Below are positions 22,401 to 31,970 of a stretch of 64,000 bases of DNA, in pieces. Under the pieces are notes generated by a model. The model saw only the letters and a list, made by a program, of their open reading frames with translations. It ran no database searches and was not told where the DNA came from. The stretch lies in assembly GCA_963682025.1 (NCBI GenBank), contig OY821518.1, positions 219,634,868-219,698,867 on the forward strand, given 5' to 3'. Source of the DNA: Cordilura impudica (lineage: Eukaryota > Arthropoda > Insecta > Diptera > Scathophagidae). Numbering within the stretch: position 1 is the first letter of the stretch; each line of letters opens with the position of its first letter. The translations under genes and the position numbers were made by a program.

Positions 22401-23049
22401 CATTAATGTCTTATATCATAACGTGCAAAGCTTACATGCTCATAAAGATGATGTTTCTAGTGATAAACTAATGATGGAATCTCACATCTTGTGTTTTGTC
22501 GAAACTTGGACATTAAGTCATGAAAACTATGACATTCCAGGATTTACAATTATGTCTGGAATGCGATTAGATTCAAACGGAAATATAAACAATCGATGCA
22601 AACGTGGTATCATTGTTTATGTGAAAAACGAAATCGCGGATCAAGTAGAATATTGCGAAAGTAAACAAATCCACATTGGGAATAAAACGTTTGAATTTAT
22701 AATTTTCAAAATCCGTGACATTAATCTGATAGTTCTTTATAGAAATAAAACGTATCCGATAGGGTCTCTTAATACCGAGTTAAACAATTTGTTCTCTTCT
22801 AATAATTATTTTAATGAAAAATCTATTATTCTCGGCGATTTCAATATATGCAGGAGACATGGTCGTTGTGAGACTGAAGAAAATCTCAGAGACAGAGGAT
22901 TTAATTCGTTAATTTGGACGAGTACTACAAAAAGTACAACACAAATAGATTGGTGTTTCAGCAATCTAGACGAAAGCGCAGTAAGTGCTAAAACTTATGA
23001 AACTATTCATAGCTACCATGACGCGATATGTGTTAACATATCAATGTAG
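16405..23049 (+). CDS. Helentron RepHel protein with C-terminal endonuclease (2214 aa)
   Basis: It nicks and replicates the element by rolling circle and unwinds DNA. The ATG at 16405 (MPRIRKQSAQ) is chosen over a TTG 27 bases upstream. Domains: 21-residue repeats at 63-438; a C-x2-C zinc-like region (CTCC...FCKTC); HUH Rep with PHIHG at 1008-1012 and paired tyrosines Y1198 and Y1202 (SYIVNYINKS); Pif1/RecD-type helicase with Walker A GGGAGVGKS at 1544-1552, Walker B LIIDE at 1633-1637, FGDLKQLPP and VACSRAKS; exonuclease-endonuclease-phosphatase domain at about 2000-2210 with YHNVQ, GDFN (2144-2147) and SYHD (2203-2206). The endonuclease is what separates Helentrons from canonical Helitrons. 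No stop or frameshift, so the copy may be active. Confidence 0.93.
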   Translation: MPRIRKQSAQQRNMLIRQRLRHLRAMAENYENNFPHVPNITSRAQSYNSAWRSSRRQDPQVRYRERLSNAVAQSQRRIQLSYRDNERYRDAIQHSQRRADLTYRMVEQARNTVAHEQRRNDQAYRLQEQARNTIEHEHRRDDPAYRLQEQTRNTVEHENRREDPAYRLQEQTRNTVEHQHRCDDLSYRLEEQARNTVAHEQRRNEQAYRLQEQARNTIAHEHRRDDPAYRLQEQTRNTDEHQHRRDDPAYRLEEQTRNTLEHQHRRDDPSYRLEEQARNTVAHEQRRNDQAYRLQEQARNTIAHEHRRDDPAYRLQEQTRNTVEHEHRRDDPAYRLQEQTRNTVEHQRRRDDPSYRLQEQIRNTVEHERRRDDPAYRLQERTRNTVEHQHRRDDSEYREQEQTRNTEQHQNRRSDPHVSGQEQGQNTLRRSIRRQSMQYRILEQQQNRNLRVRIHRHDIENRARENSRQADRNRAIREAFSEEDLVENRYMMTTNRNTLRFNRYNETIKQGPTTICTCCGGLWFPHQVEIINRETLNNVSVDFVNEVFCLSEKFPSANNNYNFCKTCSRSIKNKQKPNIRLSNGLEFPEIPQCLNDLTSIEERLITARLPFMIIVALGFERQSAIRGAVVNVPISVNETVTALPRTFDQAQVIQLHLRRRLEYQHDYMTETIRPARVIEAARYLITTELYIKHGIHIENSWFESFSSQNVVPFIADRQDENIITDIFSNQMNNNSSDTNINLVDQFNPEDLNPGGQETLLDNVPVDNVPLQRVVMAPGEGQCPLDMIMDADSEELAFVSIYGGKKRTCPETYSKIVRSELRRYDRRACRTDKLLYSYKKLELLSIKSATSIALRKHTRSRNVTAANTLSETYMNNLIQHDDGYRILKGIRSSPAHWEAEKKKAIAMIRQFGLPTFFITLSAAETKWSELLVILAKTVDNTDICEEDASNLSFTEKARLIRSDSITCARYFDFRFRQLFSLFKMNNGVFDNHFVEKYYWRVEFQQRGSPHIHGMYWLKNSPKIDLSDQSSFPSVVNFIDKYISTSSADPDVVEYIPYQKHNHNRSCTRENRGERICRYGIPYPPMPQTEILLPLPEGFENAYQHKEAYDRIQSLLNSNLNSDQISHFNDFENFLRNEHISMSYENYKLALPSSLKKPKIYLRRRFEDKMLNAYNPIILSLHRANMDIQFILDAYACCSYIVNYINKSNRGISRILRDAVDEIRGGNFSIKQKLHHIGHKFISGTEISAQEATYCCLGMHLSESSNADIYINTGRPEERVFILRSREQLQNLPSNSTDIYTKGLLEHYIQRPDELESLCLADFAANYKFSRSTNTNNEDNYNEHADNEENEVSGRPLRLKDNSGFVKKKTKPHVIRYRRYNVNTHRSDYFRELVMLYHPWRDEESELLQNDNETSCIINKESIESNRKRYDVLEERELDNVLDRLRNESISENNVNEDDENPPIDNEFRVLGVPEINPNINILNIPENEEADGTSEGSIRLIKLPPLISETDLLTMVRSLNSKQKLYLTHLLHNIKSGNVFHEFIGGGAGVGKSRLISAIYQSVNYRLNYIAGTDPNLVKILLCATTGKAAFGIGGATLHSMFSLPVNQSAGELRQLSNDMANALHSKYLNLKLLIIDEISMVGAKMFKYLDARLKQIFKTTTMFGGISVIVFGDLKQLPPVGDSWIFSAPSNDVYSIIYGSSLWDMFKYFELTEIMRQRDDQAFAKILNNMACGQMSENDISLLRSRCITDESNAPEEAIHLLSTNNEVDAFNTRKLNKIRTEEFICYAEDNVKAVGLSRDNRNRILEAVKEFKSSEAQGLLYKLLLKTTAKYMMTINVNTNDGLVMQIDFDNARKPLTLWIKFSENSVGVLARSQKRHPEEPLWTPLETIVRSFQYKSNENVNIDRKQFPVVPAEGITIHKSQGATYNNVVVHLKSGMKRSALYVACSRAKSALGLYLVGNFPPRNINNTNDLVQMEMNNLQNTKKLVTHFDFFKDTNFINVLYHNVQSLHAHKDDVSSDKLMMESHILCFVETWTLSHENYDIPGFTIMSGMRLDSNGNINNRCKRGIIVYVKNEIADQVEYCESKQIHIGNKTFEFIIFKIRDINLIVLYRNKTYPIGSLNTELNNLFSSNNYFNEKSIILGDFNICRRHGRCETEENLRDRGFNSLIWTSTTKSTTQIDWCFSNLDESAVSAKTYETIHSYHDAICVNISM
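16591..17718 (+). repeat. 63-bp coding tandem repeat (18 units) with a 252-bp higher-order period
   Basis: Units translate as YRLQEQTRNTVEHEHRRDDPA and variants. Four unit types (ending NDQA, DDPA, DDPA and DDLS/DDPS) cycle about three times, giving an 84-residue higher-order repeat. The product is extremely rich in R, E, Q and H and probably forms a long charged helix. Long open frames on the other strand here are mirrors of the repeat, not genes. Confidence 0.9.
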
Positions 23050-23633
23050 AATTTAATGTAAATAATATATCTGACATCTTCTCGATTAAGAGAAACAATA
23101 TTAACTTTAAGCAGGTATATAACATATATTTTACTAGTTTGAAAAAATTTTATTAGCATTAAGAATCTTAACATTTATATTTAAAAATTTTAAAATTATT
23201 GGTTAATTCCAAAAATTTTCCAAGTAATTTTGTTTTTTTGCTGATTCATTACTTTTACTACTTTTTTTTATAAAATGTTCAATCATGTAAAAGTTATTGG
23301 AATAAATGGGTTAAAACAAGTAAATATATTTTTATAATTCATGAATATATTTATATTGTTTATTAGCTTCATAAATATAGTTACTTATAACATATATAAA
23401 TATAATTACTGTAGAGAGTTTGCACTCGTTTTAAATTATTTATTAACATTAATAATTATCAAAACGCTTCTAGTATTTAATCTTGCAGTTATATTTTCTT
23501 TGAAGTAAAATAATTAAGGTTATATAATAAAATAACGAATATGTGAAATAACATACGTACTCTCTCAAGGAATAAGCCGTGACGTAACTTTAATGAGTTA
23601 TGAAAGAAACTAATTATTCCACAAAACTACCAT

Positions 23634-23687
23634 GGTGTAGGGTATTATATTGTCGGGCTTGCCCGAATATAATTACTTACTTGTTTT
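23634..23687 (+). terminator. Helentron 3' terminus with hairpin
   Basis: Stem TCGGGC / GCCCGA at 23653-23666, followed by CTTACTTGTTTT. In rolling-circle transposons this terminal hairpin acts as the stop signal for strand transfer. Confidence 0.75.
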
Positions 23688-24181
23688 GTTTTTTGATAGA
23701 TTTAAGTGAAGATCGGGAAGCAGCTCTATATGGGGCTTATGACTAAGAGTTGTCCCAGGGATCGTTTTCAGACTACTCATTAATGGATGTAATAAACGGA
23801 TACAAACCCAATTTGAGTAAGATCTATATGACAATTTGGATCTTATGGAAATTTATGTCGATTTCATAAGGGTAATTTGTATGGGGGTTAGGTCTGAACA
23901 TGGACCGATTCTCACCAATTTCAATAGCGTCCATCCTATGGCCAATCAATGAAAGCTCACATACCAAATTTCATCAAAATATATTCATATTTGCGACCTG
24001 CAGTTTGATTACAAGGTTTACATGGACACACAGACGGACGGACGGACATCGTTAAATCGAATCAGTTAGTGATTCTGATTCGATCGGTATAATTAAAGAT
24101 GGGTCTAGCTCAAATTTTTTGGTAGTTACAAACAGCAGCACAAAGTCATTATACCAAAGCCGCATAGTGGTATAGGGTATA
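23688..24181 (-). mobile_element. DINE-1-like repeat, copy C, 5' portion
   Basis: Contains the GTCY microsatellite near 24035 and the 5' end TTATACCCTATACC (reverse complement at 24170-24181). Its 3' half is missing and the break coincides with the Helentron 3' end. It is joined head to tail to copy D. Confidence 0.8.
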
Positions 24182-24985
24182 ATTATAGTCGGTCTAGACC
24201 GACTATACGATACTCTATACCATGCGTTTAGAGACCCTATCTCTCAGGCCCAACTAACTCGATATAGAAAATAAGCATAAACCAAATTTGAGTGGGATTT
24301 TTATTAATTTTTTCGGCCGCAGATATGAAAAAGTTCATATCGGATGCTATACCTATATGGGGACTAGGCCCAAAAATGGACCGCTCCTGACCATGTTTGG
24401 TAAAGTCTCTTGTTTTTTGGAAAAATATATACAAACAAAATTTGAGAAGAACCAGTGCAGTATTTTTGTTTTTTGATAGATTTAAGTGAAGATCGGGAAG
24501 CAGCTCTATATGGGGCCTATGACTAAGAGTTATCCAATAGGGATCATTTTTGGACTACTGATTAATGGATCTAATATATACATACAAACCCCATTTGACT
24601 AAGATTTGTATGATAATTTGGATCTTATGACAATATATGTTGATTACATAGGGGTCGTTTGTATGGGGGCTAGGTCTGAACATGGACCGATTCTCACCAA
24701 TTTCAATAGCGTTCATCCCATGGCCGATAAAAGATCAAATGCCAAATTTGATCAAAATATATTCATATTTGCGACCTGCAGTTTGATTACAAGCTTTACA
24801 TGGACACACAGACGGACGGACGGACGGACGGACGGACGGACGGACGGACATCGTTAAATCGAATCAGATAGTGATTCTGATTCGATCGGTATAATTAAAG
24901 ATGGGTGTAGGTCAAATATTTTTGGTTGTTACAAACAGCAGCACAAAGTCATTATACCCAAACCACATAGTGGTATAGGGTATAA
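24182..24985 (-). mobile_element. DINE-1-like repeat, copy D
   Basis: Nearly full length, but it lacks the last ~16 bases (TTTCTTACTTGTTTT) after an intact GTCGGTCTAGACCGAC hairpin. The microsatellite (GACG)n is expanded to about nine units at 24812-24848. Most other copies have three to five. Confidence 0.8.
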
Positions 24986-26320
24986 AAAAAACTAACTTAT
25001 AGACTAAAACTTATAAAAATCTGGCTATCATAGTAATTAAAATATATGAAGTTAAATATTTTTTACTAGTTCAATCGCATCCACTATTCACTCAGCTACA
25101 CAAATACACTTTTATATAACTATAGGTTTTTTTTTGAAGGTGTGGTGCCATACCAACTGATCCGATCGCGCTAATTTTTGGAACGACTATTCAAACTAAG
25201 AACCATTTAACTTGTACTATTTTCGATATCACAGTATTCATGATAAGTGATGAAAAATATATACCACACATGCTAGGTCCCATGTCCATAGCCCGTACAT
25301 TTTTATTTCAACTATTAACATCAATAACGTAAGTATTCACATGAATACTTACGATATATGTATGCTACTTAATATAAACTTATAACTCTCACAACCGCTT
25401 GAGGTATCAAAAAATATATTATTAATATTTCCAGATAGGCACTTAGATCCTGTTAAAACTTCAAGCAGATCGGTACAGAGGTGTAGCCTTCAATTCATTA
25501 CAAACCCGCAAACAAACAAAAAAATCTTTATTTTAATTTTAAGGACTTCATGCCAGAAGAGTGTATTCACCGTATATATATATATATTGGTTCGATCACT
25601 ACAGACTCCCTGAATCGAATGTGTAATGCTGAACGTATATCTCTTATGTAGGCATGCAGCATTTTTAAAACTTTAAAAAATGCGACTGTTCTCAGTTTAA
25701 GCGAATTTCCAAAAGCTCAAAAAGCGAACAATCAAAATCTCAAACATGCAGTTTCACAAAATACTATAAATAATAAAGAAAAATTTCGAAAACACATAAT
25801 CGCAAAATTGTAAAAGAGTATAATTGGAAAAACACCAAAGACAAAAAAATCCCCAAAAATGTAAAATCATATAAACCAAAAATCGTACAAAGGTAAAAAC
25901 GTAAGAAGACAAAATCTCAAAAAAGGGAAATCAAAGGAAATCCAAAGCATAAAAGCTCAAATGCAGTAAATCACAAAAATGGAAACTCACACAATCAAAA
26001 AAACAAAAACAAAAAAAAAAACTGAGTAGAAGTGATTTTACACTTTAAAAAAGTTAATTTTTAACAAATATTAAATTGAACTGTTTTTCATTTTCTAATG
26101 GGCGCACTACTATTTAAGAACAACCTTGAAACAAATATGATTGTATGCGAGTATACATTGCATACTACAATATACATGTTTGTTTTTGTCTTGAAAAAAC
26201 AAGAAAAACAATTTGTTTTTGCTAAACTTACATTTAGCGTTAACGGCGTGCCCTCCGTATTTTAATTTTATTATTTTTTATAAAAATAAAAAATCTTATT
26301 TTCGATCTTTATCAATTTAA
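24986..26320. other. Non-coding stretch with a possible old Helitron fragment
   Basis: At 25125-25180, GGTGTGGTGCCATACC...GATCCGATCGCGCTAAT resembles the repeated unit of the canonical Helitrons. It ends near 25530 with AACAAACAAAAAAATCTTTAT, like a worn 5' end. From 25690 to 26010 the sequence is A-rich and cryptically repetitive. No gene seen. Confidence 0.35.
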
Positions 26321-26323
26321 TGA

Positions 26324-26648
26324 TTGAGTTTCAAATTGTTCAGGCTCAAGATCCAATGTTTTTACTTTAAATAAAGCATATCTGTTTCAAAGTTGTTCTA
26401 TATTTTAGTTTGTTATATTGGAAGAGGCTTAAATAATATAACTTTTGCTTGAATTTATGAATTTACCTTTTTACCAAACAAACTATCTACTGCTTTTGGT
26501 TACTGATGAGGGTTGGTGACTCTTCCCGAAACAGCTGTATAACTTGTCATGCAGAATATAGATCAATTTTTGAAATAAATGTGCTAATGCTTTTGCTTTA
26601 TTTAAAGTAAAAACATTTGATCTTGAGCCTGAACAATTTCAAACTCAA
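26324..26648. repeat. Inverted-repeat element with ~55 bp arms
   Basis: Left arm TTGAGTTTCAAATTGTTCAG... (26324-26378) is matched by its reverse complement at 26594-26648 with about two differences, around a ~215 bp centre. It looks like a small foldback or MITE relic. No coding content. Confidence 0.65.
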
Positions 26649-26732
26649 TACAACGGATAAGCGCTATGTGTAGAGATGGTTATTTTCTCAACATAACCTA
26701 ACATCACCAGAAGACATATAAATCATGTCTTA

Positions 26733-27490
26733 ATTATACCCTATACCACTATGTGGTTTGGGTATAATGACTTTGTGCTGCTGTTTGTAACTACCAAATT
26801 ATTTGACCTAGACCCATCTTTTATTATACCGATCGACTCCGAATCACTTTCTGAGTCGATTTACTGATGACCGTCCCTCCGTCCGTCCGTCTGTGTGTCC
26901 ATGTAAACCTTGTAATCAAATTACAGGTCGCAAATATTAATATGTTTTGATCAAATTTCGTATATAAGCTCTTATCGGCCATAGGATGAACGGTGTTGAA
27001 ATTGGTGAAATTCGGTTCATTTTCAGATCTAGTCCCCATACAAACGACCCTATGAAATCGACATAAATTGCCATAAGTTTCAAATTATCATATAGATCTC
27101 AGTCAAAATGGGTTTGTGTTATTATATTGTATCATTAATCAGTAGTCAAAAAATAATCCCTATTGGAAAATTCTTAGTCATTAGTCCCATATAGAGCTGC
27201 TTACCGATCTTCACTTTACTCTATAAAAAAAATAAAATAAAATTTTGCGCAGATTTTGCTCAAACTTGGTTTGTATAAGTTTTTACAAAAAATAAGTGAC
27301 CTTAGCAAATATGGTCAGGATCGGTCCATTTGTCGACCAAGTCTCCATATAAATATAGCACCCGATATGAACTTTTTCATATCTGCAGCCCAAAAAATAA
27401 TAACAATGCCACTAAAATTTAGTTTATGCTTATGTTCTATATCCAATTAGTTAGACCGAAGAGATAGGGTCCCTAAACCATGGTATACGG
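26733..27490 (+). mobile_element. DINE-1-like repeat, copy E, lacking the 3' hairpin
   Basis: Typical 5' end and GTCC/GTCT microsatellite near 26880. Similarity stops at CCATGGTATAC and the hairpin plus CTTGTTTT tail are gone. Confidence 0.8.
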
Positions 27491-29620
27491 TTTTGTTTTT
27501 TATTGTTTTTTATTAAAATTGTTTTGTTTACACTTAGTCGCTAGATAGTTGCAACGTACATAAGACGCCCGTGGAAAAAAGAAAAAGACGTTGTTTTAAT
27601 GTTATTATGGTAAATTATATTGTAAATTATAATTAATTAAAATATTCCGATACTTTTACGTATTTCGATCTAGCAACCATAAAAATAGTTAGATATCCGC
27701 TCGTATGACAACTTTTACAGACGGGGTAAGATTTCAGCCATTTTTTTTTTAATTATTAGTTTTCGAGATATAAGCGATAGTTTTCCTAATAATTGTTCCA
27801 GTGATTTTTAATATTTTCAATGTTTGTTTGTTTCTTAGTAATTTAATTTTAAATATTAGCATTTCAGCACTTTTACGATTTTTAACTTTTTCTGAGTTTA
27901 TGCGATTTTACGTTTTACCGTTTTTACGATCTACCGTTTTTTGCGATTTTACGCTTATGCGATTTTGAATTTTGGCGTTTCAATGATTTTGTTGTTTTAG
28001 TAAGTTATTTAAATATCTTGTACAGTTATCGACAGTACACCTACACTACTACAGACTGTGTGCCTCAAAAATACCTGGAATGCACTGGCAAAATATCTTT
28101 AAATCGCCACACTTTTTGATATGCCCTTATAGTTGGAACCCCACAATGTGTAATATTTCTGACTATTAGATTAGCCTCCTTGAAATGGATATGGGTCCAT
28201 TAGTTTTTTTTCTATTCTATCAAATGCCTAAAATGGATCGCATTCTGAAAAAAATTTTCCAGTTAATAAACATTAAGCGTTCGAAGTGTCGACATGTACC
28301 ATATAAAATTTTCGTCATTTTAATTGTATTCACATTCCTTTATGCCACTACACGCATAAGTTTTACTTTACAATTTTCACGTTTACTACTACTTTATAAA
28401 AAAGTTGTACTTGAGATAAAGTTTAATTGCTCCATCAGTGTCAATAAATGAATTTTTTTGCCTGCATAACGTTATGACCCAAAATGCAGAGCGTCGACAT
28501 CATTTACGGCAAAAATCATTGTTATTTCATGCTCTGTTTTCATACGCTGCAGCAATGAATCGTTCATCTGAATATAAAATTGAAACAAGGGAGAAAGCGA
28601 AGTATTAAAGTGATATTTAAAAATGTTATTACTCTATAGAATGGCTGTTGTTTTTCATGAACAAAGAAAAAAAATCTGCTACGTATCATGTCCTTAAATG
28701 TAACTGTTAAGGATATAAATTGATGGAAAAGTATTGCTGTTTTTGATTTATAAATTAATGGGTTATTTTTCATCGTAATAAAATACCATTATTATTGCAG
28801 GAGTTCTTACAAATATATTCCATGTGCTTACTTCCTAATAAAATACCATACATCAGGAACCTGTTGCTTGGTAATAAAATCAGAAATCAGTTTCCATTAT
28901 GTCTCAAGTATATGATCAAACATAAAAATGCTTATTATGCAAGAACAAACTCCTTGTTAGTCATCGCGATTCGATTAAATTGTAAAAAGAAAATAAATAC
29001 TAGATTATATTTAATTTAACTTGTGTACAATTATACAAAAAACAGTGCTCTGCAAAATAAAATTTTTTTCCGAGCCCCGAAATTATTCCTGCTGATTCTT
29101 AGGTAAAATGACCTCTTGAATCCGAATATCATACCCATTTGTTACCATTGCTCACCGTTTTCGCGGAACGACCCCCCCCTCCCCCTCTTTTGTTATCTTA
29201 TAGATTTTGTTTGTCATAACTCAAGAACTAGTATTCCGCTTTTGCTGAAATAAATTCAGAAAAATTAGAAATTACCATTCCTTTCATCTATTCTCATACC
29301 ATTTCTCTAGATAATCAACAGTTTCGCATATATAAATAAGTTTATGAAAAAAAATATTTTTTTGCTTAAAAAATTTTAATGTTTTGTTTCTAAAATTCTT
29401 GAAAAATCCAAAAAAGGAAAAAAAATTGAAGGCTTAATACTTTTGCTTAGAGCTCCATACTTTATGAACAAAATAATACATAGATCATGAAAACCGATGA
29501 ACGCGTTCGGCTTTTATTTGCAATTAAGTGAAGGTATATATTTTTTTAAATTTAGGATAGTTTCGATTTAGTTTTACAGTCAAAATGAATAAAGGCTCGC
29601 TAATTAAAATTACGCTAATT
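27491..29620. other. Intergenic stretch, no supported gene
   Basis: An 88-codon frame at 28185-28451 (MDMGPLVFFLF...) is hydrophobic and unlike anything I know, so I do not call it a gene. Cryptic TTTTGCGATTTTACG-type text lies at 27860-27980. From about 29205 to 29420 there is a dispersed repeat that recurs inverted at 45900-46090. Confidence 0.4.
29205..29420 (+). repeat. Dispersed repeat, copy 1 (partner at 45900-46090)
   Basis: GTCATAACTCAAGAACTAGT, TTTTGCTGAAATAAATT, CAACAGTTTCGCA.TATAAATAA and the long T/A block all have counterparts in reverse complement near 46 kb, at perhaps 65-70% identity. Family unknown. Confidence 0.5.
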
Positions 29621-30889
29621 AAAACAAGTAAGAAATTATAGTCGGTATAGACCGATTATACGATACCCTATACCATGGTTTACAGACCCTATCTCTTTGG
29701 TCCAACTAGTTGGATATAGAAAATAAGCATAAGCCAAATTTGAGTGCCATTGTTATTATTTTTTTTTTTGGCTGCAGATATGAAAAAGTTCATATCGGGT
29801 GCTATATTTATATGGGGACTAGGCCGAAAAATGGACCGATCCTGACCATATTTGGCAAAGTCAAATTTGAGAAAAATCTGTGCAATATTTTTGTTTTTTG
29901 ATAGATTTAAGTGAAGGTCGGCAAGCAGCTCTATATAGGGCCTTTGACTAAGAATTTTCCAATAGGGATTATTTTTGGACTACTGATTAATGATATAATA
30001 TAATAACACAAACCCACTTTGACTGAGATCTATATGATAATTTGAATCTTATGGCAATTTATGTCGATTTCATAGGGTCGTTGGTATGGGGACTAGATCT
30101 GAAAATGAACCGAATTTCACCAATTTCAACCCCGTTCATCCTGTGGCCGATAAAAGCTTTGTAGTGTAACCATATTATCATACCATAGGCACAGCGAATA
30201 TCACCAACTTCAACTGTGTAGCATGACAAATTAACAACACATGTTAAAGTTGTCATGTTACAAATGTCGAAGTGGGTTACAAGAATATTAACCGTTTGCA
30301 TTAATATATGACAACATGCAACCTAAACTGACACCTATAATTTAACTTACTTTTTTTGTTATTCTTGATAAAATATTGAGTGATTTGGGAAATCACTCAA
30401 TACTAGACAACTAAGTTAATTTTCATAAGTAGTATATAAGACAGACCAATTATTAAATAAAATTAGACTATTATTAACAACTGAACGGTAATAATATTCT
30501 CAAATCTTTTGGCAGTTCCTTTGAACGCCTAATAATAAGCTGAAACCCTTTCAGCTGGATATATATAATTAAGGGCTATAGAGAACATTAACTTTTGAGA
30601 ATTACGAGTAAGGATATATAAAACAATATCCTCCACATGAGTATTGCCAATATCCTCCACAGCTTATATACGAAATTTGATCAAAACATATTCATATTTG
30701 CGACCTGTAGTTTGATTACAAAGTTTACACGGACACACAGACGGACGGACGGACATCGCTAAATCGACTCAAAAAGTGATTCTGAGTCGATCGGTATGAT
30801 AAAAGATGGGTCTATGTCAAATATTTTTGGTAGTTACAAACAGCAGCACAAAGTCATTATACCCAAACCACATAGTGGTATAGGGTATA
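29621..30889 (-). mobile_element. DINE-1-like repeat, copy F, split by a solo LTR
   Basis: Complete at both ends: AAAACAAGTAAGAAATTATAG at 29621 and TATAGGGTATAATT near 30889. Removing 30160-30661 and one GCTT rejoins the family sequence exactly at TAAAAGCTT/GCTTATATACGAA. Confidence 0.85.
30160..30661 (+). mobile_element. Solo LTR (502 bp) nested in copy F
   Basis: Begins TGTAGTGTAACC, ends CCTCCACA and is flanked by the duplication GCTT (30156-30159 and 30662-30665). It carries TATATAAG near 30432 and AATAAA near 30457 in the same direction, as expected of an LTR promoter and poly(A) signal. No internal region remains, so it is probably the product of LTR-LTR recombination. The family (gypsy or BEL) is not determined. 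Confidence 0.75.
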
Positions 30890-30956
30890 ATTACGTAATG
30901 TTCTATGGTTGCCTTAATCTGTCCAGTACTATAATATAAGAGATGTTCTTATTATA

Positions 30957-31388
30957 TTGTATTTCTCCTTAATAAATAAACAAATAAAAATAAAATTACT
31001 GAATCATCATCATCAATCACAAAATATTGGACCTATTGAATATTATAACGATTTGTTTCCTGCAACAATAAGTGATGAAACCGGAGAAATTTGTGAAAAT
31101 ATATCAAATATTTCTACTACTGGTAGATTTGTTGATCCAAAAGTAGTGGTGAAAGATATAATAAATAAATATTCTAAAAATTTGTGGAAGCGAAAAAATT
31201 TCCCAAATAAATCCGATCAGCTCAGTTTCAATGGAAATTCGTCTCTGCAAAGAATTATTTTAAATCTAGGAACCCCATATAAATTTTTTAATATCTTTGG
31301 CCTGATGAACTATTGGAAAGTATTGTTGAACAAACTATATTATGTTCATCACAAATAGATCCTGCACATCCACCCAAGATAAATAAAT
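30957..31388 (+). pseudogene. piggyBac-family transposase fragment
   Basis: The open frame to 31358 includes KKFPNKS-like and DQLSFNGNSSL text and then LNLGTPYKFF. A second frame from 31304 continues as DELLESIVEQTILCSSQ and IDPAHPPKIN. Together they match the N-terminal part of piggyBac-type transposases, where TPYxFF and LLExIVxQTxLY motifs precede the catalytic domain. The frame change near 31300 and the lack of the catalytic aspartates make it a dead remnant between two DINE-like copies. Confidence 0.65.
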
Positions 31389-31970
31389 AAAACAAGTAAG
31401 AAAATTATAGTCGGTCTAGACCGACTATATGATACCCTATACCATGCGTTTAGAAACCCTATCTCTTAGGCCCAACTAACTGGACATAGAAAATAAGCAA
31501 AAACCAAATTTGAGTGAGATTTTTATTAATTTTTTTGGCTGCAGATATCAAAAAGTTCATATCGGATGCTATATCTATATACGGACTAGGTCCAAAAATG
31601 GACCGATCCTGATCATGTTTGGTAAAGTCTCTTGTATTTTGCAAAAACATATACAAACAAAATTTGAGAAGAATCAGTGCAATATTTTTGTTTTTTAATA
31701 GATTTAAGTGAAGATCGGGAGGCAGCTCTATATGGGGCCAAAGAGATCATTTTTGGAGTACTCATTAATGGATGTAATGAACGCATACAAAGCTTTTATG
31801 TCGATTTCATTGGGGTAATTTGTATGGGGGCTAGGTCTGAACATGGACCGGACGGACCGGACGGACATTGTTAAATCAACTCAGAAAGTGATTCTGATTC
31901 GATCGGTATAATTAAAGATGGGTCTAGGTCAAATATTTTTGGTTGTTACAAACAGCAGCACAAAGTCATT
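31389..31970 (-). mobile_element. DINE-1-like repeat, copy G, with internal deletions
   Basis: The 3' hairpin end is intact at 31389. About 70 bases are missing near 31790 and a larger piece before the microsatellite (GGACCGGACGGACC near 31850). The terminal TATACCC at the 5' end is lost. Confidence 0.8.

Larger units (their letters stand above)
15430..23687 (+). mobile_element. Autonomous Helentron (5' boundary uncertain)
   Basis: A rolling-circle transposon with one intact RepHel-endonuclease gene. The 3' terminus is clear at about 23687: CCATGGTGTAGGGTATTATAT, hairpin TCGGGCTTGCCCGA, then CTTACTTGTTTT. This matches the 3' end of the DINE-like repeats almost base for base outside the hairpin. 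The 5' end should contain the inverted echo of TGGTGTAGGGTAT, but I cannot find it, so the start given here is a minimum. Sequence after 23687 is the interior of DINE-like copy C. Confidence 0.75.

Noticed and set aside
28185..28451. 88-codon open frame as a small membrane protein
   Set aside because: AT-driven F/I/L-rich text without homology or gene signals.
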